DNA of 64,000 nucleotides from Lutjanus erythropterus (lineage: Eukaryota; Chordata; Actinopteri; Lutjaniformes; Lutjanidae): contig CM034606.1 in assembly GCA_020091685.1 (NCBI GenBank), forward strand, positions 18,740,695 through 18,804,694, given 5' to 3'. Within the stretch, counting starts at the first letter, position 1, and every line of letters begins with the position of its first letter. Position numbers and translations under genes: made by a program. Under the pieces are notes generated by a model. It ran no database searches and was not told the DNA's origin. It saw only the letters and a program-made list of their open reading frames with translations. Shown in pieces: positions 61,371-64,000 of the stretch.

Positions 61371-62299
61371 GTATGCTCTTAAGAATAAGGGTTCCAAAAG
61401 GGCTCTTCCTGAATGGTTGAGGTTCTACCCAGAACCATTTGCTTTGATGAACCTTTTTGAAGAAAGGGTTCCTTAAGGGTTCTTTGTAAGACTAGGAATT
61501 CCATTAAGAACCCTTTTCATTCAAAGGACCATTTTTGGTAGACAGAGCTCTTCAAGGATCATTGAAATGAACTCTTTTGCCAAGGATTCTTCGCTCCATA
61601 ATATAAAAGGGTGCTCGGTAGAACCCCTGGGTGTGTTCTAGATAATACTCTTGGAATATAAAAGGGTTCTCTGTATCACTAACTTGATGTGTTATGGATG
61701 AAACCCTTTGATTCTAAAAGGATTCTCGGTAAAACCACCTGTTAGAGGGTGGAAAGGTTTTGGATACAGCCCTCAGAGAGACTTCTGGGTGGAACAGTTA
61801 CACCATGGGGGAGTTCCTCTGTAGAACCTCTCACAGTCTGTTCTGGGTGAAACTTTTCACAGATTGTTCTAGGTACAACCCTTTCATTACGACTGGGTAT
61901 CGGTACTCAATGCCATTAAGGTATCGAATGAAACAACCCAGTACCAAGTGGTGTCAAAACTTTTCCAGTTAAACGATACCTGCATTCAATCTTCTTGATA
62001 CCAACTCAGGAAAAAAATGACTATTGCATGGATTTGCACGCAGCCAGTCATCGTTAAAGTGATCCATCGAAAAAAGGTATTGAATGAAGTACTCTATTGG
62101 TATCTGTATCACTTTAAGGGTACTGGTATTGGAATTTTTTCAACGATACCAGCCCTAGTTCTGGGTAGAACTCTTTGAAATTGTTCCAAGTGGAATCTTT
62201 ATAGAAGCTTTTATCGGGAAACAAAATGTGCTCTCCTATGGGGACAAGCCGAGGAACCCTTTGCAGTTCTGGTTCTCTCCTTTATTTCTCAGAGTGTAG
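61371..62299. mobile_element. GGTTCT/AGAACC-rich inverted element
   Basis: The left end (CTCTTAAGAATAAGGGTTCC from about 61376) resembles the reverse complement of the right end (TACACTCTGAGAAATAAAGGAGAGAACC, ending 62299). The interior is made of dozens of degenerate AAAGGGTTCT, GGTAGAACCC and TTCTGGGT units spaced about 40-60 bases. TA bases at both edges could be a TA target duplication, but this is weak. A second element is nested inside at 61888-62157. Confidence 0.6.
61888..62157. mobile_element. nested hAT-like element (CTGGGTATCGGTACTC), 270 bp
   Basis: The left end (TACGACTGGGTATCGGTACTCAATGCC) and the reverse complement of the right end (TAGGGCTGGTATCGTTG) match the fish TAGGGCTGGGTATCGGTA group. 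It splits the GGTTCT-rich array, which resumes at GTTCTGGGTAGAAC right after it, so it is the younger insertion. No matching 8-bp flanks were seen. Confidence 0.6.
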
Positions 62300-63689
62300 A
62301 TATGGGCTCAGGTTCGTCCTGAATATGCTGTTGTCACTCGTGTCATGTTTGCGCTTCTAATTGCTTATCAGAGGAGTCAGCACCGTGGGGACCATCTGCT
62401 AAGCCAGGTTTCAGATCCGTTTACCCCCACTGGGATTCTGTTTCCTGGGATGGGACAGCCACACAGTGTCCCCAAAACACATCACCTCCACCAACCCGCC
62501 GCTCACTGCTCACAGTTTCCATGAGATCATGTGGGGACGATTGCAGGTGATGTAAGAGGCACAGGAAGGAAGGCAGGGAGGGAGATTATTATATGAGAGG
62601 GCAGGTGAAAGTGAGATATGGAGGGAAAAGGAATTAGAACAAATGAAAGCAAGTGGAAAATTCATATTAGGATTGATTCGGATATAGATCTTTACAGCTT
62701 TTAGAAGCTAAAATTCATTTTTGCAGCTTTTTTAGTTTCAATATGCTTCATTTGGTTCAGTCCTCCTGTGATTTGATGCCAAACGTTTTTAGACATTTCT
62801 TTTAGGTTTTGCCAGGCAAATATTCTAACAGTCTAGTCTTACTTGTGAGTAAATCAGAGAAGTAGAGGGAGACATTTTTTTGGCTTTGTTACTGAGGCTG
62901 CCTGATATTAGGAGCCATGGCAAGGTGCTAATTAAATGGTTTGTAGGTCTGTCTCTGCCTCCGGCCCTAAATTGCATCAGTATTGACTTCAAAGCCTCAA
63001 TGCATCAAAGAAGGACCAGAAGCAGTGCGACTCTGCTCACTTCCCTCTCCTCTGCTCTCCTCTCCTCTGACACCGCTGAAATGTATTCTGAAGTCTCACT
63101 TTCTTGTCATTGCATCCTGTGTGCAAGGACACAGCTGCGTTTGGCCGCACGCACGCAAGCATGTCCTTGCATGAGTAATGTGTATTGTATGTTGGCTGTA
63201 TGAGTGCTTGTGGGTTCACTGTGATTATTATGGAAAATACACTTAAAGTTGGGATCAGGCACAGAAAAAAGTTAAGGTAGAGACCAATTATCCTTAAGGG
63301 TGAGTTCATAGTTAAACAGTATCACACAAGAGGGTGTGCTGCACTATCATTATCTGTAAGCATCACTGAAGTGCTGATGCTAATGATGGTAAAGTGCACC
63401 CTTGAGTATAATATTGCAATTATATAACATGTTTCAACAAAATAAAAGATATAATCAAATGTATTCATATTGTGGGGAAATTTTCTCTCAAAGAAAAAGT
63501 TTTGCTAGTGTTGGCATTCCCTGGAAACATATAGGGTCTGACTAATATCTGGAAAACAATGAGTCATGTCAGTAAAACTCCTCTGAAGCCTATTTTACTG
63601 TTCTATCAAGTAGACCTCCCCTTAGTAACGACTTAGAAAATGAGACGATTTCTAGTCCCTGTTGAGGCAGCCAGTCGACCGGGCTTTTT

Positions 63690-63751
63690 ACATTGTATAT
63701 TCTTAGCCCTGGACTGTCCTTAAGAGTTAACCCTGGGACAACTTAGCCCAT

Positions 63752-63793
<42 letters not shown>

Positions 63794-64000
63794 TGTTAGC
63801 CCAGGGCTAAGCTAAGCCCAGGACTATACGTGTCACATCTATTAGCCCTGGCCCCATTTCACACTGGCACCTTTTAGCCCTGGGTTGAGTGGATTTTGTG
63901 GGGCTACCCCACAAACTCAGGGATAATCCTGCTCCGGAGCAGCATCAAAAAGCCCCAGGCTAAAGTCCTGGTTATCCCACTTTGGAATTTGGCAGTGTGA
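63690..64000. repeat. TTAGCCCTGGG/CCCAGGGCTAA repeat, runs off the window
   Basis: The words TTAGCCCTGGAC, AACCCTGGGACAACTTAGCCC, TTAGCCCAGGGCTAAGCTAAGCCC, ATTAGCCCTGGCCCC, TTTTAGCCCTGGGTTGAG and AAGCCCCAGGCTAAAG recur in both orientations on each side of a CA array. This is a fish repeat of palindromic character, cut by the window end. Confidence 0.55.
63755..63792. repeat. (CA)n microsatellite, 38 bp
   Basis: Uninterrupted CA dinucleotides inside the TTAGCCCTGGG repeat. Confidence 0.95.

Larger units (their letters stand above)
46883..64000 (+). other. kcnma1: kcnma1 intron 2, 5' part
   Basis: Starts at the GTAAGT donor of the BK channel exon. The next coding exon, which would continue S1 and carry S2, was not found, so the intron runs past the window. 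Recognised repeats and motifs are listed separately. I see nothing identifiable beyond short low-complexity runs in 46883-47854, 48696-49653, 50396-51105, 51162-54509, 56716-57941, 58548-61370 and 62300-63689. Small GACA-like (59431-59444), AACAAAC (54413-54428) and GAATGAAT (46241-46264) runs occur in these. Confidence 0.8.

Noticed and set aside
62383-62405. Second RE1-like word (TCAGCACCGTGGGGACC)
   Set aside because: Only the left half matches; the right half is displaced and lacks the GACAGCGCC core.

Overview
This window looks like vertebrate nuclear DNA, most likely from a ray-finned (teleost) fish. It is AT-rich and has no dense coding. It carries many CA/GT microsatellites, several hAT-type DNA transposons, many foldback elements, and interspersed repeats of the kinds common in percomorph fish. 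The teleost call is an inference from repeat character plus the sequence of the single recognised exon.

One host coding exon can be supported: 46718-46882 on the + strand, 55 codons, flanked by a polypyrimidine-AG acceptor and a GTAAGT donor. It encodes the cytosolic linker between S0 and S1, and the start of S1, of the BK (Slo1, KCa1.1) calcium- and voltage-activated potassium channel, kcnma1. The first coding exon (S0 and the cysteine-rich palmitoylation site) and the third (rest of S1 onward) were not found. The window is therefore read as the 3' part of a very large intron 1 (1-46717), exon 2, and the 5' part of intron 2 (46883-64000).

Intron 1 holds the best mobile element of the window: a Tol2-clade hAT at 17643-19073. 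It has a perfect 8-bp target duplication, 12-bp terminal repeats, a TATA-type promoter and an intact first transposase exon (BED-type DNA-binding region) ending in a GTAAGT donor, with the rest of the transposase deleted. Other hAT-like elements lie at 11229-12247 and 23371-23886, with foldback or inverted-terminal elements at 787-1652, 13994-14599, 19127-19328 and 44090-44577. A SINE-containing composite repeat lies at 39661-40563, a fish minisatellite at 32690-33340, and a long pyrimidine-rich tract at 41505-41925.

Intron 2 holds a large foldback (47855-48695), a roughly 230-bp tandem duplication beside a CA microsatellite (49928-50395), further hAT-like and foldback elements (54975-55312, 55334-55543, 57942-58547), and a GGTTCT-rich inverted element with another transposon nested in it (61371-62299).

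Candidate regulatory motifs are one RE1/REST-like site, two RFX X-box matches and one strong minus-strand G-quadruplex candidate. All are motif matches only. I found no previously undescribed multi-gene system. The most unusual possibility is that the Tol2-like exon could splice in frame into the BK channel exon downstream; this is an inference that transcript data can test.
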